From Actinobacteria bacterium 69-20 (lineage in GTDB: Bacteria; Actinomycetota; Actinomycetes; Mycobacteriales; Nakamurellaceae), in contig MKSW01000015.1 in assembly GCA_001897425.1 (NCBI GenBank), positions 17,719 to 81,718 of the forward strand: a DNA stretch of 64,000 bases, given 5' to 3'. Of this stretch, positions 1 to 9,033 are shown in pieces; position 1 is the stretch's first letter, and the number at the start of each line of letters is the position of its first letter. The notes beneath the pieces are model-generated. The model had not been told where the DNA came from. It did no database searches and saw only the letters and a list, made by a program, of their open reading frames with translations. The position numbers and the translations under genes are program-made.

Positions 1-498
1 CACGCCACCCGTGAGGTACCAGATCCCCCGCGTCGACAAAGAGCCCGCCGTGATTCCGGGTATCCCGTTCTCGCCGCCGACCCAGCTGGTCTTGAAGGCG
101 AGCAAATACATCCCCTGGCCAAGCGCGAGCGTGACGTTGGCGAAGATAATGCCACGGGTGCGGACACTCACCGCAGCGATCAGCGCCGAGCAGACTGCCG
201 AGAAGGCCATTGCGAGAAGGAGCAGTGCGGCCACGGGGACATGCGAATACAACAGCGCCACGGTATAGGCCCCGGTTCCGAAAAATGCCGCCTGGCCGAA
301 CGATGGCATATGGGAACGCCCGAAGAGGAAGTTGGTGCTGGTCGCGAAGAGGATCTGGATGAGGACCTGCTCCATCAGGAACATGGTCGCCCCGGATACG
401 ACTGACGGGATCACCGCGACCGCGATGGCGATCAGTGGGCCGGCGAAGCCAAGCACCGTCGCCTCGCCGGCTCGGCGCTCAGGCAAGACCGCGCGCAT
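1..498 (-). CDS. Branched-chain amino acid-type ABC transporter permease (LivM family), partial
   Basis: The reading frame starts with ATG at 498 and runs off the left window edge, giving 166 codons of the N-terminal part. It begins MRAVLPERRAGEA and then has hydrophobic segments, including one around a GRSHMPSFGQAAFFGTGAY stretch, which is the usual LivM region. LivM proteins are inner-membrane permeases of the HAAT importer family that pair with LivH. The start overlaps the end of the LivH gene by 20 bp, so the two are translationally coupled. The ATPase genes (LivG/LivF) would be expected further left, outside the window. The substrate is unknown; the neighbouring catabolic genes suggest an organic acid or amide rather than leucine. 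Confidence 0.85.
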   Translation of the reverse strand, partial: MRAVLPERRAGEATVLGFAGPLIAIAVAVIPSVVSGATMFLMEQVLIQILFATSTNFLFGRSHMPSFGQAAFFGTGAYTVALLYSHVPVAALLLLAMAFSAVCSALIAAVSVRTRGIIFANVTLALGQGMYLLAFKTSWVGGENGIPGITAGSLSTRGIWYLTGGV

Positions 499-1360
499 TG
501 CTCACCAACCCCTGCGGACGAACAAGCAACACCACGAACATCAGGATGAAGAAAATGACGCCGGATAGCGGTGGGTAGTACGTGATCGCGAGGCTGTCGG
601 CCACGCCGAACCCGATAGCGGCGATCATCGCACCCGATATCGAGCCGAGGCCTCCCACGATGACGATGGCGAACGCCTCGATGATGAAGGCGGTCGCGAC
701 ATCGGGCGTCAGTGCGATGAGCGGTGTCGCCAATGCCCCGCCAAGTCCCGCAAGAACCGTGCCGAGCGCGAAGACCGACGTCGAAACGAGCGCGGTATTC
801 ACCCCGGCTAATTCGCACACGTACCGGTCTTCGGCCACCGCGCGGGCCCGCTCCCCGAACGCGGTCCGCCACAGCAGCGCCCAAAGCCCCACCGCGACAA
901 CAATTCCCACTGCGATGAGCACGATCGAATAGGTCCCGACCCGTACGCCGCCGACGACGATGGATCTGCCGAGTGCGGTTGGGAACGGGACGGACATGGG
1001 GTTGACGCCCCAAATGATCTCGGCGACCCCTTCGATGACGAGGAGGAGGCCGAACGTTCCAAGCAAGGACGCAATATCGGACAATCGATAGATTTTCCGG
1101 AATATCAATCGTTCGGTGGCTATCCCCACGACTCCGACAGCCAGTGCCCCGCCGACGACGGCGAGCACGAAGAGCGGAAGGGGAAGCGAGATCGGGCTGC
1201 CGGATGCAACTGCTTGGTAGACAAAGTACCCGCCGAGCATGAAGTATCCGCCGTGGGAGAAATTCAAGATCCGCATGACGCCGAAGATCAATGTCAGGCC
1301 GGACGCGATGAGGAACAGCAAGAACCCATCGCCGATGCCCGCGAAGACCGATCCAAGCAC
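479..1360 (-). CDS. Branched-chain amino acid-type ABC transporter permease (LivH family)
   Basis: A 293-residue, strongly hydrophobic protein of normal LivH length. It starts at GTG 1360 (MLGSVFAGIGDGFLL) with a GGAGG ribosome-binding site upstream. The ILNFSHGGYFMLGGY segment at about residues 32-46 is the LivH signature, and RPQG near the C-terminus is also typical. It should form the membrane channel with LivM. It lies 47 bp after the binding-protein gene and overlaps the LivM gene by 20 bp, so the three form a binding protein-permease-permease operon. Family assignment is secure; the substrate is inferred only from the neighbouring IclR-led catabolic operon. Confidence 0.92.
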   Translation of the reverse strand: MLGSVFAGIGDGFLLFLIASGLTLIFGVMRILNFSHGGYFMLGGYFVYQAVASGSPISLPLPLFVLAVVGGALAVGVVGIATERLIFRKIYRLSDIASLLGTFGLLLVIEGVAEIIWGVNPMSVPFPTALGRSIVVGGVRVGTYSIVLIAVGIVVAVGLWALLWRTAFGERARAVAEDRYVCELAGVNTALVSTSVFALGTVLAGLGGALATPLIALTPDVATAFIIEAFAIVIVGGLGSISGAMIAAIGFGVADSLAITYYPPLSGVIFFILMFVVLLVRPQGLVSNARGLA

Positions 1361-1407
1361 AGCCCGATTCGCCTCCTTTCCACTCTTCGTTCACCTACGG
1401 TTGGCTG

Positions 1408-2775
1408 TCACTTCGCAAGTGTCACGTCCGGCCCGACCGACTCGGCACCGAAGCACTTGTACCCGAACTGCGCCGTTGAGTCGCCCTGGCATTGCCACAC
1501 GGTGACAGGCGCCGCAAGGATGTTCGACGGATCGAACTTCACCTTGCCCATCGGGCTGTCGAACTCGATCGACGACAGCGCGGTGCGCACCGCGTCGGTC
1601 TCTGTGCTGCCGGCTGTCTTGATGGCGTTGAGATACGCCAGCATCGCCGTATAGCCCTCATAGGTCCATTCGTGCGGACCGTACAGGTTCAGGCCCTGGA
1701 AGGGCGGAAGCTTCTTCCACGCGTCGATGAACGCCTGGTTCACGGGGTTGTCGTAGCCCTGGTAGAAGTAGTCGTGAACGTAGTAGATGTGGGGTCCTTC
1801 CGCACCCAACGCCGACGAGAACTCTTCGCCCGCCCCGATACCCGCGACCACCTTGTACTGCTTGAACAGGTCGAGCGGGTGTGCTTGCTTGGCGAACTGT
1901 ACGGCGCCACCGCCGAAGAGGAAGAAGTACAACGCGGAACTCTGCGGATCCGGATTACCGGCGAGGAGCGAGTTGATGAACGGGGTGTCCTGAGTAGCCG
2001 TGAACGGAACGAACGCCGTCTTTCCTGTCTTCGCATTCGGGTTAGCCGTGGCGAGCAACTTGCCGAACTCGTTCCACGCATCATGGCCCGTGAGATAGTC
2101 GTAAGCGACGCCGTCCCAGACCTTCGTGTCCTTCCACTCGGTGGCCGCGAGGTGCGCGGCGGCAACGTTCATCATGTGGACGTTTGCCGCGACCTCGTAG
2201 ACGTTCTTGCTGTGCTGTGTGGTCGTCAGCGAGGTGTCCGTAGTGCCGGCCGTGACGATCAGTTGGTTGTTCTGTTCGGCGAGCGGTTTCGCGGCGAGAA
2301 CATCGGCGCTCGACGTGAACCCGGTGACGAGGTTGATGCCCTCCGACGCGAACTCGCGCATGTGCTGGACGGTCTTGTCCGGCGAGAGTTCCTCGTCCTT
2401 GACTTCGAGTTCGATCTTCCGCCCGAGGACGCCGCCCTGCGCGTTCCACTGGTCCACAGCGATCTGCGCGCCCTGCAAGGCAAGCTGTCCGACGTTGCCA
2501 TTCGCACCGGTCATGGTGTCGAGGAACCCGATCTTCAACGGCTCGCCGGTGAAACCGGAGCCCGACGCGGTGCTTCCGCTGGATTCGGTGGACGCTTGCG
2601 AGGCACTTGACGCCGACGTCTCACCGCCTCCCCCAGCAGACGAAGAACCCGAGCCCTGCGACTGGCTCGGCGGTGCGGTGCTGCTCGATCCGGTCGACGT
2701 TCCGGCACTGCTACAGGCTGCGATCACCAAACTGCATGCGGCGAGTGCCGCAAATGTCGTGCGATGCTTCTTCAT
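1408..2775 (-). CDS. ABC transporter substrate-binding lipoprotein (LivJ/amide-binding type)
   Basis: A 455-residue periplasmic-binding-protein type 1 (Peripla_BP_6) lipoprotein. The N-terminus MKKHRTTFAALAACSLVIAACSS is a lipoprotein signal peptide with lipobox VIAAC, followed by about 50 residues of Ser/Thr/Gly-rich linker before the folded domain (EPLKIGFLDTMTGANG at about residue 79). It would capture the solute outside the membrane for the LivH/LivM permeases. It is the first gene of the leftward operon and is divergent from the IclR gene, with a 301-bp shared promoter region. Binding proteins of this family bind amino acids, amides, urea or aromatic acids; the sequence does not tell which. 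Confidence 0.92.
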   Translation of the reverse strand: MKKHRTTFAALAACSLVIAACSSAGTSTGSSSTAPPSQSQGSGSSSAGGGGETSASSASQASTESSGSTASGSGFTGEPLKIGFLDTMTGANGNVGQLALQGAQIAVDQWNAQGGVLGRKIELEVKDEELSPDKTVQHMREFASEGINLVTGFTSSADVLAAKPLAEQNNQLIVTAGTTDTSLTTTQHSKNVYEVAANVHMMNVAAAHLAATEWKDTKVWDGVAYDYLTGHDAWNEFGKLLATANPNAKTGKTAFVPFTATQDTPFINSLLAGNPDPQSSALYFFLFGGGAVQFAKQAHPLDLFKQYKVVAGIGAGEEFSSALGAEGPHIYYVHDYFYQGYDNPVNQAFIDAWKKLPPFQGLNLYGPHEWTYEGYTAMLAYLNAIKTAGSTETDAVRTALSSIEFDSPMGKVKFDPSNILAAPVTVWQCQGDSTAQFGYKCFGAESVGPDVTLAK

Positions 2776-3076
2776 CGCGAGTCGGTTCCCTTCTGTTCGA
2801 ACCCGATGGACGGATCACTAGTGGCGTCGCGCTGGGCGCACGCCCCGTGCCTGTACACGGGGCGTCGAGGAGTCGCTCGATCACCTCCCTACAGCGCGGA
2901 TGCTTGGCCGGAGTCTTGCTGGTCCGCGTGTACCGGTAGCCGAAACGGCTTGTTTCGCCGAGTCTGGCATCAGAGCCAAGCCGGGTCAAGACCAAATTCC
3001 CTACTTGACAGGGGATTTCTTTCGCGAGAAGTTGGTCTGACACACAGCTGGCAGCACTCGGGAGGAGGCTCGCACG
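2776..3076. promoter_or_regulatory. Divergent promoter region between Liv-type importer and IclR operon
   Basis: These 301 bp separate the two divergent units and hold no convincing gene. A TTGACA box occurs at 3005-3010 on the plus strand without a good -10 at the expected distance. An everted repeat CGAAAC-GGCTT-GTTTCG lies at 2941-2957; its half-sites match the palindrome found just inside the IclR reading frame (3094-3112). A strong ribosome-binding site GGAGGAGG at 3061-3068 fixes the TTG start of the IclR gene. The shared half-sites suggest that one regulator controls both directions. Confidence 0.5.
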
Positions 3077-3934
3077 TTGGGACAGCAACAGGCTGTTTCG
3101 CTTAGCGAAACAACGCTGACGGAACATTCAACGTCAACGGGTGGTACGACGACCGCCGATCGAGTCGCTGATGTACTGTTCGCGTTCATCTCGGGCCCCG
3201 CATCGCTGGGCGTCAGCGAAGTCGCGCGCGAGCTCAATGTCAGCAAGGCCGTCGTCTACCGGATCTTTCAGTCTCTCGTGTCCCGGAAGTTCCTCCAGGT
3301 CGACCCGGGCACGCGTTCGTATCGCCTCGGCCCCAGTGCGACCGCCTTGGGCGCGCGTGCGCTCCGCGACCTGGACATGCGCCGGGCCGCACGTCCAGTT
3401 CTCGAGGCTCTGCGCGATAAGACCGATGAGACAACGACTCTCACTGAGCTTGTCGGTGACAGCCGGGTATACCTCGACCAGTTCGAGTCCCGCCAATCCA
3501 TCAGAATGACGGTCGAACTCGGCCGCCCGCACGCCCTGCACGCCGGTGGCAGTGGGAAGTCGATCTTGGCTTTCCTGCCGCCTGAGCGTCAGGAGGAGCT
3601 CATCGAGCGCGGTCTTACACGGGTGACGCCGGCGACGATCACAGACCCTGACCGGCTGCGTGACGAACTCCGCGACGTCGAGGCTTGCGGTTACGCGGTC
3701 TCGCTCGGCGAACGGCAGCACGACGCCGGGTCGGTCGCTTCGCCGGTTTTCGGGGCGGACGGCTGGGTGATCGGATCGCTGAGCGTGTGTGGTCCGGTCG
3801 GGCGATTCGATGACGCGACCGTCGCCGCGCATGCCGAACTCGTCCTCGCCGCAGCCCGAGAGGTTTCCCGGCGCATGGGCTGGTCGGGACCGTACCCTCC
3901 TCCGTCGAAGCATCTTGCGAGCGCCGGTTCATGA
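3077..3934 (+). CDS. IclR family transcriptional regulator (first gene of CoA-transferase operon)
   Basis: A 285-residue IclR-type regulator. The start is TTG, chosen because GGAGGAGG lies 8 bp upstream. The N-terminal winged helix-turn-helix spans about residues 28-75 (VSEVARELNVSKAVVYRIFQ), and the C-terminal effector-binding domain carries the usual HAGGSGKSILAFLPPE and RGLTRVTPATITDP segments. IclR proteins bind small acids and act as repressors or activators of catabolic operons. Its stop overlaps the ATG of the CoA-transferase gene by 4 bp, so it is co-transcribed with the pathway. A palindrome (TGTTTCGCTTAGCGAAACA) lies in codons 6-12, a likely autoregulatory site. The effector is unknown. 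Confidence 0.92.
   Translation: MGQQQAVSLSETTLTEHSTSTGGTTTADRVADVLFAFISGPASLGVSEVARELNVSKAVVYRIFQSLVSRKFLQVDPGTRSYRLGPSATALGARALRDLDMRRAARPVLEALRDKTDETTTLTELVGDSRVYLDQFESRQSIRMTVELGRPHALHAGGSGKSILAFLPPERQEELIERGLTRVTPATITDPDRLRDELRDVEACGYAVSLGERQHDAGSVASPVFGADGWVIGSLSVCGPVGRFDDATVAAHAELVLAAAREVSRRMGWSGPYPPPSKHLASAGS
3094..3112. promoter_or_regulatory. Perfect palindrome, candidate IclR operator inside the IclR coding start
   Basis: TGTTTCGC-TTA-GCGAAACA has perfect 8-bp arms and a 3-bp spacer, a size usual for IclR-family operators. It sits 17 bp after the TTG start codon. Half-sites of the same sequence recur in everted order at 2941-2957 in the upstream intergenic region. Binding by the encoded IclR protein is inference. 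Confidence 0.5.
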
Positions 3935-5157
3935 CGACATCTCCACAGGCCGCCGACCACGCGGGACTCCGCCCTCCCCTGGATGGAATCCGAGTGTTGG
4001 ATTGCTCGACCATCCTGGCGGGACCGTTGTGCTGCCGCATCCTCGGCGACTATGGCGCGGATGTCATCAAGATCGAACACCCCACTGCGGGCGACGGGAT
4101 GCGCGGGCATGGCCGCGCTAAGAACGGAGTCCCGTTGTGGTGGAAGGAAATCAGCCGCAACAAGCGCACTCTCGGGCTGTCCCTCTCCACGCCCTGTGGT
4201 GCCGCGGCTTTCCGCAGACTCGCCAAGACCGCAGACGTTGTCGTGGAGAACTTCCGTCCCGGAACGTTCGAGCGATGGGGCATCGACCCCGCGGACCTGG
4301 CGGCCAACAACCCGAACCTGATTACGTTGCGGCTCACCGGGTTCGGGCAGACCGGCCCGTACGCCGCGCGCGCGGGCTTCGGCACCCTCGCCGAGGCCAT
4401 GAGCGGCTTCGCTGCCATGACCGGCGACGCGGACGGCCCGCCCACTCTGCCCTCATTCGGGCTGGCCGACTCCATCGCCGGGATCGCGGCGTCGAGTGCC
4501 ATCCTGATGGCCCTGCGAGTCCGCGACCGCGGCGACGGCGGTCAAGTGATCGACATCAACATCCTGGAACCGATCATGACGGCCGTCGGGCCCGCGGCTA
4601 TGACGTACGACCAGCTCGGCATCGTGGAGCTGCGGCACGGCAACCGCTCCACGAACAACGCCCCGCGCAACACATATCAGACGAAAGACGGCTCGTGGGT
4701 GGCGGTGTCGACCAGCGCGCAGCGCATCGCCGAGACCGTCCTGCGACTCGTCGGCCACTCCGAAGTGATCGATGAACCGTGGTTTTCAAGCGGACGGGGC
4801 AGGGTTGAGCACGTCGACCAGTTGGATGGCTATCTTTCGACGTGGATCGGCGCCCGCACCCGGGCCGAGGTGCTCGCGGCATTCGAGGAAGCGGGCGCGG
4901 CCATCGCACCCATTTATGACGCGCGAGACATCGTCGAGGACCCGCACATCCGCGCGACCGAGATGCTGAAAGAGGTGGACGATCCGGATCTCGGCCGGAT
5001 GCTGATGCACAACGTCATGTGGCGGATGTCCAGGACTCCGGGCTCGATCCGGTTCACCGGGCGCGCCCTCGGCGCGGACACGGACGAGATTCTCCACGAA
5101 ATCGGTTACAGCGACGCGGAGATCGCAGCGCTCCGGGACGAAGCCGCAGTGGCATGA
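3931..5157 (+). CDS. CaiB/BaiF (class III) CoA-transferase
   Basis: A 408-residue family III CoA-transferase that would move CoA between acyl-CoA and a carboxylic acid. Seen: N-terminal LDGIRVLDCSTILAGPLC, then GDYGADVIKIEHP, the ENFRPGTFERWG block, and the LPSFGLADSIAGIAASSA segment in which Asp180 aligns with the catalytic aspartate of the family. The length is normal. Its ATG overlaps the IclR stop by 4 bp. With the downstream CitE-like lyase it suggests that a di- or hydroxy-carboxylic acid is activated as CoA thioester and later cleaved. The exact substrate (itaconate/mesaconate/citramalate type or other) cannot be read from the sequence. Confidence 0.93.
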   Translation: MTTSPQAADHAGLRPPLDGIRVLDCSTILAGPLCCRILGDYGADVIKIEHPTAGDGMRGHGRAKNGVPLWWKEISRNKRTLGLSLSTPCGAAAFRRLAKTADVVVENFRPGTFERWGIDPADLAANNPNLITLRLTGFGQTGPYAARAGFGTLAEAMSGFAAMTGDADGPPTLPSFGLADSIAGIAASSAILMALRVRDRGDGGQVIDINILEPIMTAVGPAAMTYDQLGIVELRHGNRSTNNAPRNTYQTKDGSWVAVSTSAQRIAETVLRLVGHSEVIDEPWFSSGRGRVEHVDQLDGYLSTWIGARTRAEVLAAFEEAGAAIAPIYDARDIVEDPHIRATEMLKEVDDPDLGRMLMHNVMWRMSRTPGSIRFTGRALGADTDEILHEIGYSDAEIAALRDEAAVA

Positions 5158-5173
5158 AGGGCGGGATCAACAG

Positions 5174-5992
5174 ATGAGCGACGCACTACTCGACGCGGTA
5201 CGCCGCGGGATAACGGTGATCGATCTAGGCAGACCGCTCTTCAACGGTATGCCGCAGTCGCCGAATCATCCCGCGTTCTGGCATTCGTTGCCGCGTCGTC
5301 ACGGGGACATGGTGCGAGCCGATGGTGGGTCCGCCGCCAACGACGTCATCGTCACAGGCACCCATGTCGGCACGCACATCGATGCGCTGGCGCACGTCTC
5401 CCAAGACGGCAAGCTGCACGGGGGCGCGGATGCGGTCGCGGCCGGGATCGGCGGCAGATACACGGATCTCGGGGTCCACACGGTGGCTCCGATCATCCGG
5501 CGCGGCGTCCTGCTGGACGTGCCAGCGGCGCTCGGATCTCCCGATGGCTGTCCGGCCGCCTACGAGATCACACCCAGCGACCTAGACGCTGCGGAACGGT
5601 TCGCCGGCGCGACGGTCGGCGACGGCGACATCGTGCTGATCCGCAGCGGCTGGGGTCGGCACTTCGATGACGGCGCAGACGTCTACCGCGGCAAGGACTC
5701 TGGCGTGCCGGGGATCGGTGAGGCCGGCGCGCAATGGGTGGCCGGGCGGCACGTGCACGCAGCAGGAGCGGACACGATCGCCTTCGAGCACCTCGCCGCG
5801 GGGGCCGGCCACAGCGCGCTACCGGCGCACCGCGTGCTGCTGGTGGACGCCGGCATTTACGTCATCGAGGCGCTGGACCTGGAGGGCCTGGCCGCGGCAG
5901 GAGTCCACGAGTTCACCTTCGTGCTGGTGCCGCTGAAGATCGTCGGAGCGACGGGGTCGCCGGTGCGGCCGCTCGCGGTCACCGCGGCCTAG
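5174..5992 (+). CDS. Cyclase family protein (metal-dependent, kynurenine formamidase-like hydrolase)
   Basis: A 272-residue member of the cyclase family (PF04199), which includes kynurenine formamidase and isatin hydrolase: Mn/Zn enzymes that hydrolyse amide or cyclic amide bonds. The metal-binding motif is complete: THVGTHIDALAH at residues 63-74, with His64, His68, Asp70 and His74. The N-terminal VIDLGRPLFNGMPQSPNHP is typical. It lies 16 bp after the CoA-transferase gene and 8 bp before the MmgE/PrpD gene. Together with the dihydropyrimidinase-like gene it points to hydrolytic ring opening of an N- or O-heterocycle. The substrate is unknown. Confidence 0.88.
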   Translation: MSDALLDAVRRGITVIDLGRPLFNGMPQSPNHPAFWHSLPRRHGDMVRADGGSAANDVIVTGTHVGTHIDALAHVSQDGKLHGGADAVAAGIGGRYTDLGVHTVAPIIRRGVLLDVPAALGSPDGCPAAYEITPSDLDAAERFAGATVGDGDIVLIRSGWGRHFDDGADVYRGKDSGVPGIGEAGAQWVAGRHVHAAGADTIAFEHLAAGAGHSALPAHRVLLVDAGIYVIEALDLEGLAAAGVHEFTFVLVPLKIVGATGSPVRPLAVTAA

Positions 5993-6000
5993 GACACCCG

Positions 6001-7473
6001 ATGGCAACACAACCCCCAGGGACACTCGCGCAGCGGATCGCTGGATTCGCCGTCACGGCGCGGCGCCTCGGCCTCCCTGAAGCGGTGACGCAAAGCGTGC
6101 GGCAACGCGTCCTGGATACGATCGGGATCTGCGTCGCCGCAAGCAGTCTCGACACGTCTCGCGCCGCACGCCGATGGGCCCGCGATGGCGGCGGCACGCC
6201 CCGGGCAACAGCGATCGGCGTGCCTGAGCGCCTCCCGGCCCGCTCGGCGGCTTTCGTCAACGGCGTTCTCGCGCACTCTCTCGACTACGACGACACGCAC
6301 CTGCCATCGGTGCTGCATCCGAGTGCCAGTGTGATCCCTGCGGCACTAGCGGCCGGTCAGGCTACCGGTGCGTCCGGAGCCCAGGTGACGGCAGCGATCG
6401 CCGTCGGCCTCGAGGTCTGTGTTCGACTCGGCATGGCCGGATTCGACGAGGAGGCAGGCAATTCCACGTTCTTCGAGTTCGGTCAGCATGCGACGTCGAT
6501 CTGCGGCACTATGGGCGCCGCGGTATCGGCGGCTCTGCTGCACGGCATGAGCGAAACCGACATCGTCAACACCATCGGTGTCGCCGCGTCCATGGCTTCG
6601 GGGATCCTTGAATCGAACCGCACCGGCGGAACGGTCAAACGGATGCACTGCGGGTGGGCGGCGTCGGCCGGTGTCGCCGCAGCGGAGTTGGTCCGATACG
6701 GCTTTTCGGGGCCGCCGACCGTCCTCGAAGGCAGGTTCGGGTTCCTCCAAGCGTGGCTGCACGGCAGCCGCATCAACGAGGCCGCCGTCATAGACGGACT
6801 CGGTGACACCTGGCTCGTGCCCGGCATTTTCTTCAAGCCCTACCCCGCAAACCACTTCACCCACACCGGAATCGACGCCGCCATTCGACTTCGCGAGCGC
6901 GGCGTCCGTCCCGAGGACATCACCCGGATCGAACTCCGCGTCGCCGCAGCGCCGCATCGCACGATCGGTGCGCCGATCGACGTGAAGAGGAATCCGGAAA
7001 CCGCGTACATGGCGCAGTTCAGCGGACCTTACACGGTGGTGGCAGGCCTGCTCGGCGGTTCCGGTCTCGGCGTCGGGCTCGCCGACTTCACCGACGAACT
7101 CGCCCGGGATCCGTATCGCCGTCGCCTGATGACGTTGGTGGACGTCATCCCAGATGATCGATGCACAGCGATCTTTCCGTATCAGTTCCCGGCGATCGTG
7201 ACCGTTGAGACGCGTGACGGTCGCACCCTCACCGAGGAAGTGTTGACGAACCGCGGCGGGCCCGACCGCCCGCTCACATTCGACGAACTCGGTGTGAAGT
7301 TCACCGACAATGCCGCACGTCAATTGCCGGAGGCAGACATCATCGCCCTCCGCGACAGCTGCGGACGCGTCGACATGCTGGCTGACATCGGCGAACTCGT
7401 CGCCGATCTCGGTGGAATCGACCACGAGCTGTGGGAGGCGTCGCCCGTCGATCAGCAGATGTCACCCCACTGA
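6001..7473 (+). CDS. MmgE/PrpD family protein (2-methylcitrate dehydratase-like)
   Basis: A 490-residue MmgE/PrpD-family protein (PF03972). Start ATG 6001, 8 bp after the cyclase stop; longer upstream extensions would run into the cyclase gene. Seen: NGVLAHSLDYDDTHLPSVLHPSASVIPAALA in the N-terminal helical domain (written as consecutive family blocks NGVLAHSLDYDDTH and HPSASVIPA), and RMHCGWAASAGVAAAELVRYG with the conserved basic pocket. Family members dehydrate or hydrate polycarboxylates such as 2-methylcitrate, or decarboxylate cis-aconitate. Between a CoA-transferase and a CitE-like lyase a hydratase/dehydratase role on a C5-C7 acid is plausible, but this is inference. Confidence 0.9.
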   Translation: MATQPPGTLAQRIAGFAVTARRLGLPEAVTQSVRQRVLDTIGICVAASSLDTSRAARRWARDGGGTPRATAIGVPERLPARSAAFVNGVLAHSLDYDDTHLPSVLHPSASVIPAALAAGQATGASGAQVTAAIAVGLEVCVRLGMAGFDEEAGNSTFFEFGQHATSICGTMGAAVSAALLHGMSETDIVNTIGVAASMASGILESNRTGGTVKRMHCGWAASAGVAAAELVRYGFSGPPTVLEGRFGFLQAWLHGSRINEAAVIDGLGDTWLVPGIFFKPYPANHFTHTGIDAAIRLRERGVRPEDITRIELRVAAAPHRTIGAPIDVKRNPETAYMAQFSGPYTVVAGLLGGSGLGVGLADFTDELARDPYRRRLMTLVDVIPDDRCTAIFPYQFPAIVTVETRDGRTLTEEVLTNRGGPDRPLTFDELGVKFTDNAARQLPEADIIALRDSCGRVDMLADIGELVADLGGIDHELWEASPVDQQMSPH

Positions 7474-7525
7474 AGTCGAATACCGGGGGAACCGCGGACT
7501 GAATAAGGAAAAGCAAGGAGAGGAC

Positions 7526-9001
7526 ATGGCAACGTATGACACACTGATCCGGAACGTCCGAGTGGTGCGGCCGGACCGCGATGAAGTGCCGACACGGGAT
7601 CTCGCCATTCGCGACGGGAAGTTCGCGAAGATCGCCGATCATATCGACCCTTCCGAAGCGGCCTCGGTGGTGGACGGCGGCGGCAAGTTGGCATTCCCGG
7701 GCGCGGTCGACGCGCACCAGCACTGGGGCATCTACGGCCCTCTGAGCGACGACTGTGCCACCGAATCAAAGGCATCGGCGCAGGGCGGCGTCACCACCGG
7801 GATCACATACATCCGCACCGGCGCCTACTACATGAACAAAACCGGGCCGTATTCGGACATCTTCCCGGAGGTGCTCGCGGCCACCGAGGGGCGCCCGTAC
7901 ATCGACTACGGTTACCACGTCGCGCCGATCAACCAGGAGCATCTCGGCGAGATCGGCACGCTCATCGACTCTTTCGGCGTCTCGTCATTCAAAATCTTCA
8001 TGTTCTACGGCGCCTACGGATTGCACGGAACCTCCGGCGATCAAGCCAAATTCCTCATGCTCAAAGACGGCGAGGCATATGACGTCGCGCACTTCGAGTT
8101 CGTGATGCGCGCCATCCAGACCGCCCGGCAGCAGCGACCGGACATCGCCGACCAGATCTCGCTGTCGTTGCACTGCGAGACCGCCGAGATCATGCGCGCC
8201 TACACCAAGATCGTCAGGGAGGAAGGGAAGCTGTCCGGTCTCGCCGCGTACAGTGCCGCGCGACCACCGCATTCCGAAGGACTCGCAGTCACGATCGCGT
8301 CATACCTGGCCTACGAGACCGCACTTCCGACGATCAACCTGTTGCACCTGTCGTCGCGCAAGGCGATCGAGGCCGCCATGTTGATGGCGAAAACCTTCCC
8401 GCACATCGACTTCCGGCGTGAGGTGACCATCGGCCACCTGTTGGCCGACATCGACACCGCGAGTGGATTGGGTGCGAAGGTCAATCCACCGATCCGCCCG
8501 CGCGAAGACGTGGAGGCCTTGTGGAAGCACGTATTCGCGGGTGACGTGTCGTGGGTCGCGAGTGACCACGCGTGCTGCCGTGACGAAGTGAAGTTCGGCG
8601 ACCCGCGCGATGACGTGTGGGTGGCCAAGTCGGGATTCGGCGGCACCGAGTACCTGCTGCCGGGGCTCGTCTCGGAAGGCCGGAAGCGCGGTCTGCCGTA
8701 CCGAACGATCGCCCAGCTCGTCTCGTGGAACCCGGCGCAGCGCTTCGGGTTGAACACCAAGGGCACGATCGCCGAAGGCTACGACGCCGATCTCGCGCTG
8801 GTGGACGACCACAAGACGTGGACCGTCCACGCCGCGGACTCCGAGTCGTCGCAGGAGTACACGCCGTTCGAGGGGTTCGAGATGACGGCGGCCGTGACCG
8901 ACACCTACCTTCGCGGTGAAGCCACCTACTCAGAAGGCAAGGTAGTCGGCCAGCCCCGCGGACGGTATATCCGCCGCCCTGACGCCCGCCCGAAGCCCTG
9001 A
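7526..9001 (+). CDS. Dihydropyrimidinase/hydantoinase-like amidohydrolase
   Basis: A 491-residue cyclic amidohydrolase. Start ATG 7526 is preceded by AAGGAGAGG. All binuclear metal ligands of the dihydropyrimidinase/allantoinase class are visible: His64 and His66 in VDAHQHWG, the lysine that becomes carboxylated at Lys156 in SSFKIFMFY, His216 in SLHCETAE, His274 in NLLHLSS and Asp347 in ASDHACC. The C-terminal KGTIAEGYDADLALVD is the usual end of the beta-sandwich domain. These enzymes open cyclic imides, hydantoins or dihydropyrimidines. A 52-bp gap separates it from the PrpD-like gene. It is likely active; which ring it opens is unknown. Confidence 0.93.
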   Translation: MATYDTLIRNVRVVRPDRDEVPTRDLAIRDGKFAKIADHIDPSEAASVVDGGGKLAFPGAVDAHQHWGIYGPLSDDCATESKASAQGGVTTGITYIRTGAYYMNKTGPYSDIFPEVLAATEGRPYIDYGYHVAPINQEHLGEIGTLIDSFGVSSFKIFMFYGAYGLHGTSGDQAKFLMLKDGEAYDVAHFEFVMRAIQTARQQRPDIADQISLSLHCETAEIMRAYTKIVREEGKLSGLAAYSAARPPHSEGLAVTIASYLAYETALPTINLLHLSSRKAIEAAMLMAKTFPHIDFRREVTIGHLLADIDTASGLGAKVNPPIRPREDVEALWKHVFAGDVSWVASDHACCRDEVKFGDPRDDVWVAKSGFGGTEYLLPGLVSEGRKRGLPYRTIAQLVSWNPAQRFGLNTKGTIAEGYDADLALVDDHKTWTVHAADSESSQEYTPFEGFEMTAAVTDTYLRGEATYSEGKVVGQPRGRYIRRPDARPKP

Positions 9002-9033
9002 ACACATCGCCACAACGCGAGGACAATCCATCG

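Noticed and set aside
1492..2610. Long plus-strand frame opposite the Liv-type binding-protein gene
   Set aside because: Arg/Val-rich shadow of a high-GC gene; the minus frame has signal peptide, lipobox and family motifs.
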